The notes beneath the pieces are model-generated. The model was not told the origin of the DNA. It saw only the letters and a program-made list of their open reading frames with translations, and made no database searches. A stretch of 64,000 nt of DNA from Norana najaformis (lineage: Eukaryota; Annelida; Clitellata; Crassiclitellata; Hormogastridae): positions 18,656,049-18,720,048 of the forward strand of contig OZ029914.1 in NCBI GenBank assembly GCA_964023275.1, read 5' to 3'. This document shows positions 12,761 through 23,612 of the stretch, piece after piece. Position 1 is the first letter of the stretch. Every line of letters begins with the position of its first letter. A program made the position numbers and the translations under genes.

Positions 12761-13404
12761 GTTGAGAACGAAATGACAGGAATAGCACAACTAATGTGGT
12801 CTACAGCCAGACTCATTTTTTGAGCCTGGTTGTTCAGTACAACCCAGACAGCCACATTTATTTGGCTCATGGTTGGCCCGCATTGTGCCACTAGTGACAA
12901 TGGGGGGGGCTAGTTATGCACCCACTCTACACCCAGCAAATACTGCTGTCTGGGTGGGACGCTGCACAGTACTCTTACAGGGGGTCCTTGGTTTGGTCAG
13001 AGAAGAGGCAACTTTGGTTTTGAAAGATTACTTAGGCTAACCTGAAACTGGTTTCATATGTTAAATAAAACACCTCGGTCCTTTCCACTACATCATAGGA
13101 TATAAAGAGCTCTGAAAGCAAAAATAAATAAAAATATGCATAAAATAGACAGCCTATTTGAAAGAGGTCATTGGAGTTAAAAACTGCCAATGTGAGTCGC
13201 CCAGAACAACAGAACACGCAGAAACTGTATCAATCAATAGACCCTTTTAATTTGCTATTTACCCGCAGTCGAGACGCTGCTTCCTGAAAACTTCGTTTCA
13301 GTACAGCATCCCACAGCAGTTGGAAAGCATTCATTCATAATGCCATATGTATGCACATTTTTTTAAAAGTTGTCTGGGTCTGAAACATGAAATATACTGT
13401 GGAA
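12761..13404. other. Non-coding, unrecognised
   Basis: Contains TTGTTCAGTACAACCC and a G-run at 12.90 kb; no coding signal or known repeat. Confidence 0.4.
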
Positions 13405-13560
13405 TCATAATCGTAAGCTCGAGCTTTCTACAGTGCCTAAAGAAAGTTAGGTTGCAGGAACCAGCTTATTCACAGGAGCTCAGTCAAAACCAAAATCGAA
13501 GGGTTCGGTTCCAGGTCAAGATCCAAGAGCCAGAAGAAGGTGGCAGAAGGCAGCTTTCTT
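13405..13560 (-). mobile_element. 3' end of CR1-like LINE, minus orientation
   Basis: Reverse complement of the family 3' UTR. It begins with the tail as AATCATAATCGTAAGCTCGA and continues through CCAGCTTATTCACAGGAGCT and AGGTCAAGATCCAAGAGCCA. The chance 86-residue frame across it has no coding meaning. Confidence 0.65.
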
Positions 13561-13674
13561 ACATGACGAACCCACAGATGGGGGGGACCAGGCCAAAGGT
13601 ATTCTGAAAACAACTGGATGAGACAATGAAGAAAAAGAATCTTTTTTGTACAGGTCTCTGCCAGTCAGTCACTA

Positions 13675-13800
13675 AACATGCTACCAGTCAGTCAGTCATT
13701 TACTTGAGCACAGTTATCCAACTAAGGAACCATCCAGCCAACCAATCTGCCAGCCAGTCAACCAGACTACCAGCCAACAAGCCAGCCAGCCAGTCTATCA
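13675..13800 (+). repeat. CAGT/CAGC/CAAC imperfect tetranucleotide tract
   Basis: Alternating CCAGTCAGTCAGT, CCAGCCAGTCAAC and AGCCAGCCAGCC runs; low complexity. Confidence 0.8.
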
Positions 13801-14606
13801 ACGAAAGACACGGACCAGCTGCAAGTGCCGAGTTCTTGGCACAAAGGGATGGATATTCCATTAGTCCGTATCAGCCCCATCCAACAATTAACACCCTATC
13901 AGTGCAGTAAATCCTGTCTTCTGGAACCTTCCAAGCCCATCAGAAATGAAACCTTACCCAGGCAAGCGAGACTCTGATGTCAGCCAGGTCACCCAACCGA
14001 AGAGAAAACCCCTACGATGACATCATGGGGTCCAGACAATAAGACGGCAGACAGACGGGGTGGGGTGGCTTATCTTTAATAAGCTAAATCGTGATCAACA
14101 ACAGCAGTAGTAGTAGCAATACAGATTCAAATCCGATATTTTATGGCTGACTGGACTGACCCCTGGTGTTAACCTGAACTTGTCGTTTTTGGGGCATATA
14201 GACCAGTCAGCGGGACATGGTTATAGGCATCCAACAAACAGGAATAGATCATAATGGGCTGACATCAGATATCCTTCAAGGCAGTCAGCACGTGAAAGGG
14301 TCATGGCTTGGGTTCAGTGCCACCCGGACGTGGCCTTTGATCCGGTTGGTGAGCGAGGGACAATTAGAACGATCAAGTAATACCCCCACATATCAAAAAG
14401 GAAACAAAATATACATCCAGATTGGAACATTAATCACCCGCCAGCACAAGCAGTGACACACATACACACACACAATCACAGATCCATACAGACAAACAGG
14501 CAGACAAAGTATGATACACAAAGACCATGAGTTAAGGTCTGCAAACAAGAATTCAGCCCAGCAAATCCCTGTTACTGCTCTCCCAAAGTTAAATTCAGTG
14601 TCTCAT
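13801..14606. other. Non-coding; one dispersed-repeat segment
   Basis: The segment around TTGATCCGGTTGGTGAGCGA (14.34 kb) has an inverted relative near 18.29 kb. Otherwise nothing recognised. Confidence 0.4.
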
Positions 14607-14797
14607 TCTGTGGGTCACGGTAGCCGACTGGTTAGAGCGCTCGACTTGTAACGCAGAGAGTAAGGGTTCGAGCTTCCTCTGAGATGTTTGCTGTGTAGGG
14701 ACCTTGAGCTAGTCCTTCAGTCATAATTGCTCAGCAATATCAACTGGTGCTTAGTCATTAGATAGAGGCGCTTAATAAATGCAGAAAGAATCTCAAG
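14607..14797 (+). mobile_element. SINE-B copy, full length (tRNA-derived)
   Basis: tRNA-like head with A box GTAGCCGACTGGTTAGAGCG and B box GGGTTCGAGCT at the right spacing for a pol III promoter. Body contains GTGTAGGGACCTTGAGCTAG, TCCTTCAGTCATAATTGCTC and the 3' end GGTGCTTAGTCATTAGATAG, GGCGCTTAATAAATGCAGAA. Confidence 0.75.
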
Positions 14798-14917
14798 TGA
14801 GCTGGGAAGTAAACAGCAAGTACTGTATGTATGTATGTATGCATATATCTTGGTGTAAGCTGCATCCCTTGTATTCAAATGTATTCGTATATTGATCTTA
14901 TTTATGCCCTAATTCCA

Positions 14918-15063
14918 CAGCTCTCTCTCTCTGTCTGTCTCTGTGTCTGTCTCTCTGCGTCTGTCTCTGTGTCTGTCTCTCTGTGTCTGTCTCTGTCTCT
15001 GTCTGCCTCTCTGTCTCTCTGCCTCTCTCTCTGCCTCTGCCTCTGCCTCTGCTTCTGCCTCTG

Positions 15064-15125
<62 letters not shown>

Positions 15126-15147
15126 TCTCTCTCTCTCTCTCTCTCAT
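14918..15147 (+). repeat. Polypyrimidine tract ending in a TC array
   Basis: TCTG/TCTC mixtures pass into about 85 bp of nearly pure TC. All long frames across it are low complexity. Confidence 0.95.
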
Positions 15148-15444
15148 ACGGCTTATGGGAATGCTTATTGCTTATGGCAACTGATAACACTGTAAATCAC
15201 ACATTCGCTACTTTAAATTACACTACGGACATTTATATGATAAATGTAAATGTTTTACGGTGGTCCACAGCAATATGGTAAAAAATTACATTTACGGTAG
15301 AAGACAAGGCACCCCCTCATTTTGTTAGATCCACTAACTGTATTTTTCTGGTGCAATTTCAGCTTCCTACTCCAACTGGAAGAGTGTGCCCTAGAACCAA
15401 ACATTTCACCATAAATAGTTCTAATGGCAAACATTTAATGTGTG

Positions 15445-15640
15445 CTGCACGGTGGTCTATCGGTAACGTGTTTGGTCAATGATCATGCGGTCGCGGGTTC
15501 GACTCCATGTAACGATCCTGGGCAAGTTTTTTGCACACACGTGCCTCTTTCACCAAGCAATATAATTTGGTACCGGCTTAAGCTGGGAAGTAAACGGCAA
15601 GCGTTGTGATGTACTGGCCCCATGTCCAAGACCTTGGGAT
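15445..15640 (+). mobile_element. tRNA-derived SINE-like repeat (SINE-D)
   Basis: A-box-like GGTGGTCTATCGGTAACGTG and B box CGCGGGTTCGACTCC, followed by CTGGGCAAGTTTTTTGCACA and AAGCTGGGAAGTAAACGGCA. The last segment also occurs at 14.80 kb, after SINE-B. Only one copy is seen here, so the family status is tentative. Confidence 0.5.
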
Positions 15641-16199
15641 TCGGTCCATAACCAGGTCAAAGAAAAGATGATGAGCGCCCCCCCCCCCACATCTCCCTTG
15701 TGAAATCTGGGACACACTTTTATTTAAGTTTTTAAACATTGAACGTAACCCATAATCTACGCAAAATATTACTAAATTGTTACTAAAATGTTACTAAATT
15801 GCAAATGAATCACAGAACATAAACCACTAACTGTACGTTTGAGCAGTGACGGTATTCTACTGGATGGCTTTTCTACAGGTCTGATTTCTGTCACAGCCTA
15901 ATCTTTTCCTCCCGGTTGGATTGCTTCCGTATCCTTTTACTAATATTTAACAATAACGGCATTGTCTGAACTGTTTACTTAGGTTGATGGCAGGTCAAAA
16001 TAACTGCACCTAAATTAGGCGTATATATTTTAATTAATTACAACCATGGGAAGTGCAGCGCTATACAGGATGTGTGACCACGTCAGCTGACTGAACTTCA
16101 TGGCTTACGCAGAGTGACTAACGAACACGGGACGAGTGTATTTCTCCCATTTCGATGATACTCACTCGAATTGTAAACAGAAAACATGCATAACTGTCT

Positions 16200-16368
16200 T
16201 AATCCATTAGCTACAACGACGGTCCGTACTCGGGGACCTAAAATAGTGTGGCGCCCATTCAAACCGACAGCGGTGGTGAAAGATCTCACTTGATAAATTC
16301 ATTGAAATATGAGCAGGGTTGAGGTAATACGGTGGCTATAGAAAAAAGTATAGATTTTACATTTACTA
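16200..16368 (+). mobile_element. SINE-A copy, 3' part
   Basis: Plus-oriented body: ACGGTCCGTACTCGGGGACC, GTGTGGCGCCCATTCAAACC, GGTGGTGAAAGATCTCACTT and GGCTATAGAAAAAAGTATAG, then TTTTACATTTAC as tail. Confidence 0.75.
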
Positions 16369-16726
16369 GCAAACTCTGCATTGGGTTGGATCAAAAGTAT
16401 CCTGGTATCATCAGCCACTTCCTTAATAATACTGTATTTCTTTGTTTGTTACTGACTGAGGTCCCTGTCTTGCCAAAAAAGGGTGCCGGATGACCTGCTA
16501 TGGCAAACAATGCGGCTGAAATGGTTGTGGGCATACACAGTAGAGTCGAGAGAGTTGTTGAAACATGCTTCATTATTACACGAAGTCTGATGTAAAACAG
16601 TCAGGGGCGTGGGTCCCAAAATTAATTCACCTGTAGAAAATAAACTCGTTGTAACAGAACCTCATTAGAAGTCGGTTCTTGATTTGGCTCTCAACGACAG
16701 CATTTTAATGAGTTTCTGGTGTATCT

Positions 16727-16840
16727 TAAATGTAAACAGACACGTTTTTCTATAGCGACCGTATGGCCTCGACCCTACTCATTTTTCAGTGAATTAATCG
16801 GGTGAGATCCTTCACCACCGCTTCCCGTCTGAATAGGCCC
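16727..16840 (-). mobile_element. SINE-A copy, 3' part
   Basis: Contains TTTTTCTATAGCGACCGTAT, AATCGGGTGAGATCCTTCAC and CCGTCTGAATAGGCCC, with the tail at AAATGTAAACAGACAC. Truncated at its 5' side. Confidence 0.7.
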
Positions 16841-16897
16841 ATCCTGGCTGGTTACAAACGGCAGTAACTGTATCCTATATAATCACGAACTTTTTCT

Positions 16898-17067
16898 CTG
16901 CTCTAGACAACACTGGATGTGCATGAAATTCGCGCCGACATAGAACGGCTATGAACTTTAGGGTTTCTCGTTTCATTAGTTTCTGCTCCAGACAACACTG
17001 GATGAGCGTGAAATTCCCACAGACATCGAATGTCTATGATCTTTTCGGGTTTCTCGTTTCATTAGTT
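16898..17067 (+). repeat. Tandem duplication, about 85 bp
   Basis: Two diverged copies, each with AGACAACACTGGATG and GGGTTTCTCGTTTCATTAGT. Divergence of roughly a tenth suggests an older event. Confidence 0.8.
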
Positions 17068-17774
17068 TCTGCCGTTAGCAGACATTACTTGACGTTTGAC
17101 CCTGTGGTCCTCTGTGGGTCAGAGGTGGTTTTGCTGTCCAACCTACTACTTAGTTATTTAACTTAGAAGTACATACCTCGGACTGTCAACCATGGATGAG
17201 GTTTTGCTGGTCACTTATTGGAGTCTACAGGTTCAGGAGTTTCTCCAGTTATGTGAGCATCCGAAGACTGTCATTTCTTTAAAACTCGGCATCACTTAGG
17301 CTGGAAAGGAATACCACAGAGAAGTTTGTAGAAGGTGTTGAAGAAATATCTGGTTAGATGCCGGTACATATATTAATATTTTCCAGGATCTCAGATGATG
17401 AAAAGAGGTGAAGATGGTGCTCAACATCCTTTACGTTTTGCCCCATAGCATTTATCACCACAATGCTAATCAACTTTGGGTGATTTGGTGAATTTGGTAG
17501 ATTTAGTTACTTGCTTGTAACTATTTACTTGTTTATTGGAAGCAGTCTTTGGTAAATGTTGCTTCTCACTTCCCGTTTCGTGTGTTTCGTGTTCTGCTCA
17601 GAAGTAAAGGATTTTCAGGAAATTTTTTAAAAGTCAGTGACTACGCAGTTTATTTGGGGTACTATATTGAATACCATGGAACTTACCAAATGTCAGTCTG
17701 TCATCTGCATTTATACCACACTCACTTAATTTAGATCTAAAGTGCCACAATGTAACAAGCTAAGTGAATTGCCA

Positions 17775-17852
17775 ATCACAGATGACAGCCAGGAGGAGTT
17801 CTTATGCTGTGGACTGATCTCAACGGCACTATAGAAGTCATTAGATTACATT
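17775..17852 (+). mobile_element. ATTAG-tailed repeat, short
   Basis: Only the end is clear: CAACGGCACTATAGAAGTCA followed by TTAGATTACATTAG. Confidence 0.45.
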
Positions 17853-18427
17853 AGTTTGGCAAATTCCAAGCTGTCAATCCTGGGCTCAGCAGTGCTGCAA
17901 GGAAAGTCACGGAACACCACTTGTGGTACCTGCTTGTGTGCCTGGCCCTATTTTCTTACCAAGCTTCTTCAGCACAGGAGAAGATTGTGCAGCGCATGGT
18001 CACCAATCCAGGACAATGAAATGTGAGAGCTTATCCGACCATCTTCAAGGAGGGTGCAAACCTGGGGCACTTCACAGCAAAGCAAGCTGCAAATCTTCTT
18101 CCCTGCTTGAAGGCTGGAGAATCACTTCTGTCCTAACACCGGATAAATGGAGTGAGAATGATGCTTACCAACGAGGAAGAGAGCCGATCAAAAATTTATG
18201 CAATGTAAATAATACTAATGGGGTATCTATTCTCAGTCTAATTGGAACTAATTCTGGGTCTAACTGGTTCTAATTAGAACGATTGCAGGCCCCTCGCTCA
18301 TCAACCGGGTCAGAGGTCACGCCACAGAGCCTGCTGAACCTTTCATGTGCTGATTGCCTTGCAGGGTATCTGATTCAGCCTATTATGACCTATTCTTGTT
18401 TACTGGATAATTGACTGCATCTGTTAC
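17853..18427. other. Non-coding, unrecognised
   Basis: A 116-residue frame at 17923-18273 has no known domain. Its end overlaps the dispersed segment shared with 14.34 kb. Confidence 0.35.
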
Positions 18428-18580
18428 TGTCAATAATAATAATAACAATAATAACAACAATAACTATATTATTGTTATTGTTGAATATTATTGAGGCATA
18501 TTATCAAAATTATAGCAATGCAAGGTCAGTTACTGACTGACCTGACATTGCCCGACTTTGACTTTGGTGTCTGCCATGAG

Positions 18581-18617
<37 letters not shown>

Positions 18618-18950
18618 GTAATAGTAATAGCAATAGCAATAGCAATAGCAATAGCAATAGCAATAGCAATAGCAATAGCAATAGCAATAGCAATAGCAAT
18701 AGCAATAGCAATAGCAATAGCAATAGCAATAGCAATAGCAATAGCAATAGCAATAGCAATAGCAATAGCAATAGCAATAGCAATAGCAATAGCAATAGCA
18801 ATAGTAACAGTAACAATAACAATAACAATAATAATAATGGAAGTCGTAAAAAGGTGTCATGCATACAGGTGGTAAGGCACGTGTGTAACATAATAATAAC
18901 AATAACAATATTATTATTATTCTTATTATTATTATTATTAGTTATTTGTT
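18428..18950 (+). repeat. Compound array: AAT, AATAGC (about 30 units) and AAC/ATT
   Basis: AAT repeats at 18.58-18.62 kb, a nearly pure AATAGC hexamer array at about 18.62-18.81 kb, then AACAAT and, after a 60-bp gap, ATT repeats. The poly-Asn/Ser, poly-Leu and Cys-Tyr frames over it are artefacts. Confidence 0.95.
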
Positions 18951-19536
18951 CCTAATTATTCCACAGCATATTTATCTTATGGTCCATTCCTTTCAGTGGC
19001 CACCCAGACGCTACATCAAGACTTTGTCATAAAAGTCTGAAACGAAAATGACAGTCAGACATTTATGGGCATTTAGGCAAATAGGTTTTTGGTGCAGTCA
19101 CAAAGGGCATAAATCATACGTAATAAGGTATGTCTGACGAGTCACTGGGGTGAAACATCGGCTGACAGAACTCATCAGACAATGCCATGAAAATGACAAC
19201 GTGTATTCTCGACTGTCTCTCTCGGGCAACCCGAGTGTATAATTTACTGTCTCATTATCTTGAGTATTAAACTTTAAGGATGCCGAAAGGTCAACAAGGA
19301 GTCAATCCCCCCCCCGACCTATAATAAGACTGTCTAAAAGTCTAACTTCCGGCGGGACGCTTGAAGTGAAGAAGCTCCCCTACTATCAGCTGAACTCATG
19401 TAAGTGTAGCGGTGGCGGCGTTGAAAGGGACGGATTTGCAGTTCATGATCCCGTCTTTAGGTTGTCTTCATTGCAAAGAAAACCTGCCGAGCAACCTCTT
19501 GAAAGCTTGAAAGGGGGTTGTGTGCGTAATTGGCAC

Positions 19537-19800
19537 GCATATGGTCCTTGGTCTCCGTGGGTTCTCAGTGTCTTCAACTGTGTGCATAACCACCATGCAT
19601 ATGGTCCTTGGTCTCCATGGGTTCTCAGTGTCTTCAACTGTGTGCATAACCACCATGCATATGGTCCTTGGTCTCCATGGGTTCTCAGTGTCTTCAACTG
19701 TGTGCATAACCACCATGCATATGGTCCTTGGTCTCCATGGGTTCTCAGTGTCTTCAACTGTGTGTAATTGTCACGCATATGGTCCTTGGTCTCCGTGGGA
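19537..19800 (+). repeat. 60-bp minisatellite, about 4.4 copies
   Basis: Unit includes GCATATGGTCCTTGGTCTCC and TTCTCAGTGTCTTCAACTGT. Because 60 is divisible by 3, all frames stay open, giving repeated-peptide reading frames on both strands. There is no signal peptide or conserved domain, so I do not call a gene. Confidence 0.9.
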
Positions 19801-19959
19801 TCTCATGTTTTAAATTCTTACACCTGTCTCACAGTTGGAAAACCACGGTTTAACATCTAACCATATCATCTACGTCGTAGGTAAAAAGGCAAAGCGTCTA
19901 CATTCTTTCTATTATTATTGTTCCATTAATTACACACGCAAGGTCAGTAAATCTGAATC

Positions 19960-20230
19960 TGAGGCGCAAAGCAATTGTGAGAGGACTGCTCAAAGTCTGA
20001 GAGAAGGACTGCTCACAGTCTGAGAGAAGGACTGCTCAAAGTCTGAGAGAAGGACTGCTCAAAGTCTGAGAGAAGGACTACTCAAAGTCCCTTCAAAGTA
20101 ACCTTTCAGAGTTGGCTCAAATATGTACTCACCACATTACAAGCCGAGCACTCGATCCAATCAGCTACCATGTCCCACCTATCCAATCGGATACCCACCT
20201 GGGCTACCGTGCCCCACCTGGGGACATTTC
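19960..20230 (-). mobile_element. SINE-B copy with internal tandem expansion
   Basis: The right half (20.09-20.23 kb) reads as the reverse complement of a SINE-B head: CTCAAATATGTACTCACCAC, CCGAGCACTCGATCCAATCA, GCTACCATGTCCCACC. The left part is an array of about five 23-bp units whose sequence is the SINE-B segment around GAAGGACTACTCAAAGTCCC. Confidence 0.65.
19977..20090 (+). repeat. 23-bp minisatellite derived from SINE-B
   Basis: About five tandem copies with the core GAGAAGGACTGCTCAAAGTC, differing at single bases. The unit equals an internal stretch of the adjacent SINE-B. Confidence 0.85.
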
Positions 20231-21440
20231 GAAGACACGGGGATGAATGGATGGATAGACTCCAAACAAGCATTCAACAGCATTTGGCATGATGGAATGT
20301 TAAGAGCAATGTAAAAATGCTGCAATACAACAGAAAATGATCAAACCTGTACAAGAGATACACCAGAAATCCTGGACTACTATAAATATAGGCAAAAAGA
20401 TCACAGAATACTTCCAGATGAAATTCGGGATACGTTGAGGATGCACCCTATCAGTACATCTATTAACTCTACTATCAGAAGTAGTAATGACACTCTACCT
20501 AAACAATACAGAGGCAGGAATCAAACTAAAGGGAGGACCGGTAAATAAGTTTCAATCTGTTGGTGACACTGGTTTCCTTACTAGAAGTGCAACAAACCAA
20601 CAAGAAATTATGCAACAGATACACAAAACCAGTAGATCTGGTTTACTCATTAACGCAGATAACATCAAACAGCTGCTGATAACCCAAAGAGATGCCAATA
20701 TCCTCTTTCTGGCTGGCAGTAATCCCTCCTAGGGGAGAGGTCAACCAGATGCCAATATCCATCAGCATTCAAATCTACTCTAAACTAATCAGATGCTGTC
20801 CTTGCATAAAGCCATGATGCATCAATCAGTGTTCACTTCAAGTAAAATTGTGGTCAAAATCATAATCTGTTGGAGAAACCTGGTCAGTTCTAAGCTAACA
20901 GTGGGTTAGGAGGCTGAAACAAACGAGTGCTGAGTTCAGCGCTGAATGACATTAGAGAAGCAACACAATGCATAAAAATAGGCAGTGAATTTCAAAACTT
21001 GGCCCAGCTGCCGAGAATTTCCAAGAGCCCCAAACCATTCTGGTACGAGGAATATCAAAAGCAAAGTATCAGTTAATTGAGTGCATATTTGCTGGTATGA
21101 GGGCTGGCAAGGAGCAGAGTTAGACCCGCTGATTTAAATGTAATGCTCTGTGAACTTTAAGACAGATTTTAAACGGGATTCCTAGCTCGATGGGCAACCA
21201 AGTGTAATGAATACGATACTGGTGTAATAAGCTGACTGACAGTTAAGGACATTGCTACAGGTCTGGCCAAAGAGAACCTACTGAATAGGCAGATCAATCT
21301 GTCTATCTCGGAGGTCTCATAACTTCAGATGGTAATAGTGAAAAAGACATGCAACGAATTGGACACATTGGTTCATTTCTTCAGTGATTCATCTATTAAA
21401 TTTATGCTAAACTGAGTACATGAATTATTTAAACCAGTTT
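20230..21440 (+). mobile_element. Decayed LINE reverse transcriptase (third LINE type)
   Basis: Broken frames translate to reverse-transcriptase patterns in order: WIDSKQAFNSIWHDGMLRAM (20.25-20.31 kb), IHQKSWTTINIGKKITEYFQ (20.36 kb), KFGIR-stop-GCTLS (20.42 kb), NTEAGIKLKGGPVNKFQSVG (20.51 kb) where VGDT replaces the catalytic ADD, and FIYLGGLITSDGNSEKDMQR (21.30 kb). The motif set resembles LINEs encoding a craniofacial-type endonuclease-reverse transcriptase. A stop in the GCTLS motif, loss of the catalytic Asp pair and about 550 bp of unrelated sequence between core and thumb show it is long dead. Confidence 0.7.
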
Positions 21441-21639
21441 TAGCAGATCCTGACAATTGTGCCACATGTGGCTGCAGTCAGCAAATAACTGCAAAGAACC
21501 CTAGAAGTAGCTTTGTAACTTACGGTGCTATACAAATTTTCATCACAACAGTAATGACATTCACACACTCAATGCATACATTCGCGATTCCAAGGAATGA
21601 GAAAAAAAGACCCCCAATACACAGGACAGCCCAAGGGAA

Positions 21640-21704
21640 AATCTCTAGATTGTTCAAATAATTGATTCACACCCATGGCTGCCAAAATGGCTGGCGTCAG
21701 GAAC

Positions 21705-21770
<66 letters not shown>

Positions 21771-21948
21771 CGACGATGATGATGATGATGATGATGACGA
21801 TGACGACGACGATGATGATGATGACGGCGGCGATGATGATGATGACGGCGGCGATGATGATGATGATGGCGATGATGATGGCGATGATGATGGCGATGAA
21901 GATGATGGTGATGGTGATGATGCTGCTGATGATTATGATGAACATGTA
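21640..21948 (+). repeat. SINE-like end (GGCTGGCGTCAGGAACT) with long GAT array
   Basis: 21.66-21.71 kb carries CCATGGCTGCCAAAATGGCT, GGCGTCAGGAACTGATGATG. This end recurs at 27.72, 48.44 and 50.33 kb, each time next to GAT/ATC repeats. The array is about 235 bp of GAT with GAC and GGC variants. The His-rich and Met-rich reading frames over it are low-complexity artefacts. Confidence 0.7.
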
Positions 21949-22124
21949 AACAAACCAATTTAATCACCTTTATTATGAACTGACAGCATATAATTAGACT
22001 TTCATCACTATGATACACCTGATGTAGGATATACAGCCATCACACCCAGTTATTGATAGCACTGTTGTGATGCTTAACATTCTGCTAACCACGTCCTCGT
22101 TACTTGTTTTTCTCACTTTGGGCA

Positions 22125-22195
22125 CGCGTGACCTTTGAGTCTTGGATCTCGACCTGGAACCAGGCTTGTATGGTCTCGAGACTCAGGCTGGTTTC
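22125..22195 (+). mobile_element. Fragment of CR1-like LINE 3' UTR
   Basis: Short match to the TTGGATCTCGACCTGGAACC segment of the family 3' UTR. It breaks off into unrelated sequence before the GATTAC tail. Confidence 0.4.
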
Positions 22196-22261
22196 AAGAC
22201 GTTTCGAGACAAGTCTTTTGGTCTCTTAGCCTCGATCTAGGGAACCTATTGTCTTGAAGAA

Positions 22262-22322
22262 TCTTACCCCATTAAATCATTGAAATATGAGCAGGGTCGA
22301 GGCCACACGATCGCTAAAGCTG
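22262..22322 (+). mobile_element. SINE-A fragment
   Basis: Only the segment CATTGAAATATGAGCAGGGT, CGAGGCCACACGATCGCTA remains. It abuts the GC-rich remnant described at 22.33 kb. Confidence 0.6.
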
Positions 22323-22329
22323 CCGGGTT

Positions 22330-23280
22330 TGGAACAGCTGGTGCTGAGACATTTCCGCAGAGACCGCGAAAAACTTGCAGAGGAACTTGGGCGAGCTGTA
22401 TGCTGCGAGCGGGAGTAAGGGCGTCTGGTACTGTGTTCCGAGCGGCGCCGTGGTGTGGTCGCTGTAGCCCCTCGCCAAAGCTTGGTGGTGAGGCCCGCAC
22501 CAAAACAACACGCTTCGAAGACACTGATAGGGCGGCGGAGCTGACCGGGCCGCGGGGGCCGGGACTACAGCAACAGGCGCAGGGTCAGACCAGCAGTTCA
22601 GTGATGGAGAATCTGAAACTGTGCCTTTCTTGATGAACGCGGCGAGGGCTTCCTCTCGGCCGCGTTTGATCAGCGAGTTTTTTGTCTCCTCATCGAGGAC
22701 GGACTTGAGCTCGTCCTTCATGGCGCGGTACTTCTCTACCTCGTCGAGGGTTAGCTTTTGTACGCCTCATCGCTGAACGTGATGTCTTTCAGAATTTTCA
22801 AAATGTGGCTGTGGATAGTGTAGAGTTTGCTGTTGGCCAGCACGCGGACGGCTTCGTGTTGTTGCCTCCTTGGCCGAACACTTGCGGCTGCAAGCCATTT
22901 GAAGAACTCACGTCCTGACTGTGCTAAAAAACTGTCATTTCTGGCCAAACACACGCCTGCCCACGTTTTTGCTCTCTCTGTCTCCCTTCTCTCTTCTTCC
23001 TTTCCCTTTTGCCTCCTTAAACGAGAAAGACAGCTGTAGGGAGGAACAAGGATTCCTTTCTGAAGTCTCACTTAAGTAGTCATAAAAGATATCATTAGAG
23101 TCGTTGTTGAAGAGTTTTCAATTGTCAAATGGCATCTCGAATGGGTGGTTGTCCAACGACAGTGCACTGATTTCCTTTGGCATCAGATATAATAGGAAAC
23201 CCATGTGGGCATCTGTGCAAAGGCTGTAGCAACCACCATTGTTGTCACATGACCACACATACTTTAAATATTTTAAAAGG
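22330..23280 (-). other. Unidentified GC-rich, protein-like remnant
   Basis: On the minus strand several open stretches in more than one frame have protein-like composition. From 23.27 to 23.11 kb one reads CYSLCTDAHMGFLLYLMPKE and continues ALSLDNHPFEMPFDN. From 22.94 to 22.76 kb there is FKWLAAASVRPRRQQHEAVR and HSHILKILKDITFSDEA. From 22.73 to 22.64 kb there is KDELKSVLDEETKNSLIKRG. The rest, to 22.33 kb, is rich in Ala, Pro and Ser. GC content is clearly above the flanks. I do not recognise the family. It could be a broken host gene or retrogene, exons, or part of a mobile element. It looks inactive, and a SINE-A fragment abuts one end. Confidence 0.35.
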
Positions 23281-23419
23281 CTATAATTTGATTTAATTAG
23301 TTTAATAAATTAATAAGCATAATTCACAGCCTTGGACAACATGCATTGTTTACATTAGTGTATCCGGTTCTCACATTTCCTTCACAACCCCAGCTTAATT
23401 ACATTGATTATATGATTAT

Positions 23420-23612
23420 TCTTCATTTATTAAGTGCCACTATCTAATGACTAAGCATCAATCGATGGCGCTGAGCAATTAATTGTAAGTGAAGGACTTG
23501 ATCAAAGTCCCTACATAGTGACCATGTAAGAGGAGGCTCGAACCCGTACTCTCCACAATACAAGCCAATCGTCCTAACCAATAAGTTACCATGCCCCACA
23601 ATGCATATACAT
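23420..23612 (-). mobile_element. SINE-B copy, minus orientation
   Basis: Reverse complement of the family: 3' end ATCTAATGACTAAGCATCAA with CGATGGCGCTGAG, middle GTGAAGGACTTGATCAAAGT, B-box complement GGCTCGAACCC and head to ATAAGTTACCATGCCCCAC. Confidence 0.7.

Noticed and set aside
14625-14665. tRNA genes suggested by A and B boxes (also at 4.7, 15.5, 58.8 and 63.0 kb)
   Set aside because: The boxes lie in SINE heads. I cannot draw a complete cloverleaf with an acceptor stem, and each is followed by a SINE body.
18491-18955. Poly-Asn/Ser, poly-Leu and poly-Cys/Tyr proteins of 105-154 residues
   Set aside because: They translate the AATAGC and AAT arrays. No domain lies outside the repeat and every frame is open.
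19366-19778. Repeat-peptide genes on both strands (HAYGPWSPWVLSVFNC type)
   Set aside because: A 60-bp unit keeps all frames open. There is no codon asymmetry, signal peptide or domain to favour one frame.
21569-22018. 149-residue His/Arg-rich protein on the minus strand
   Set aside because: It translates the GAT array. The non-repeat parts are a SINE-like end and flank.
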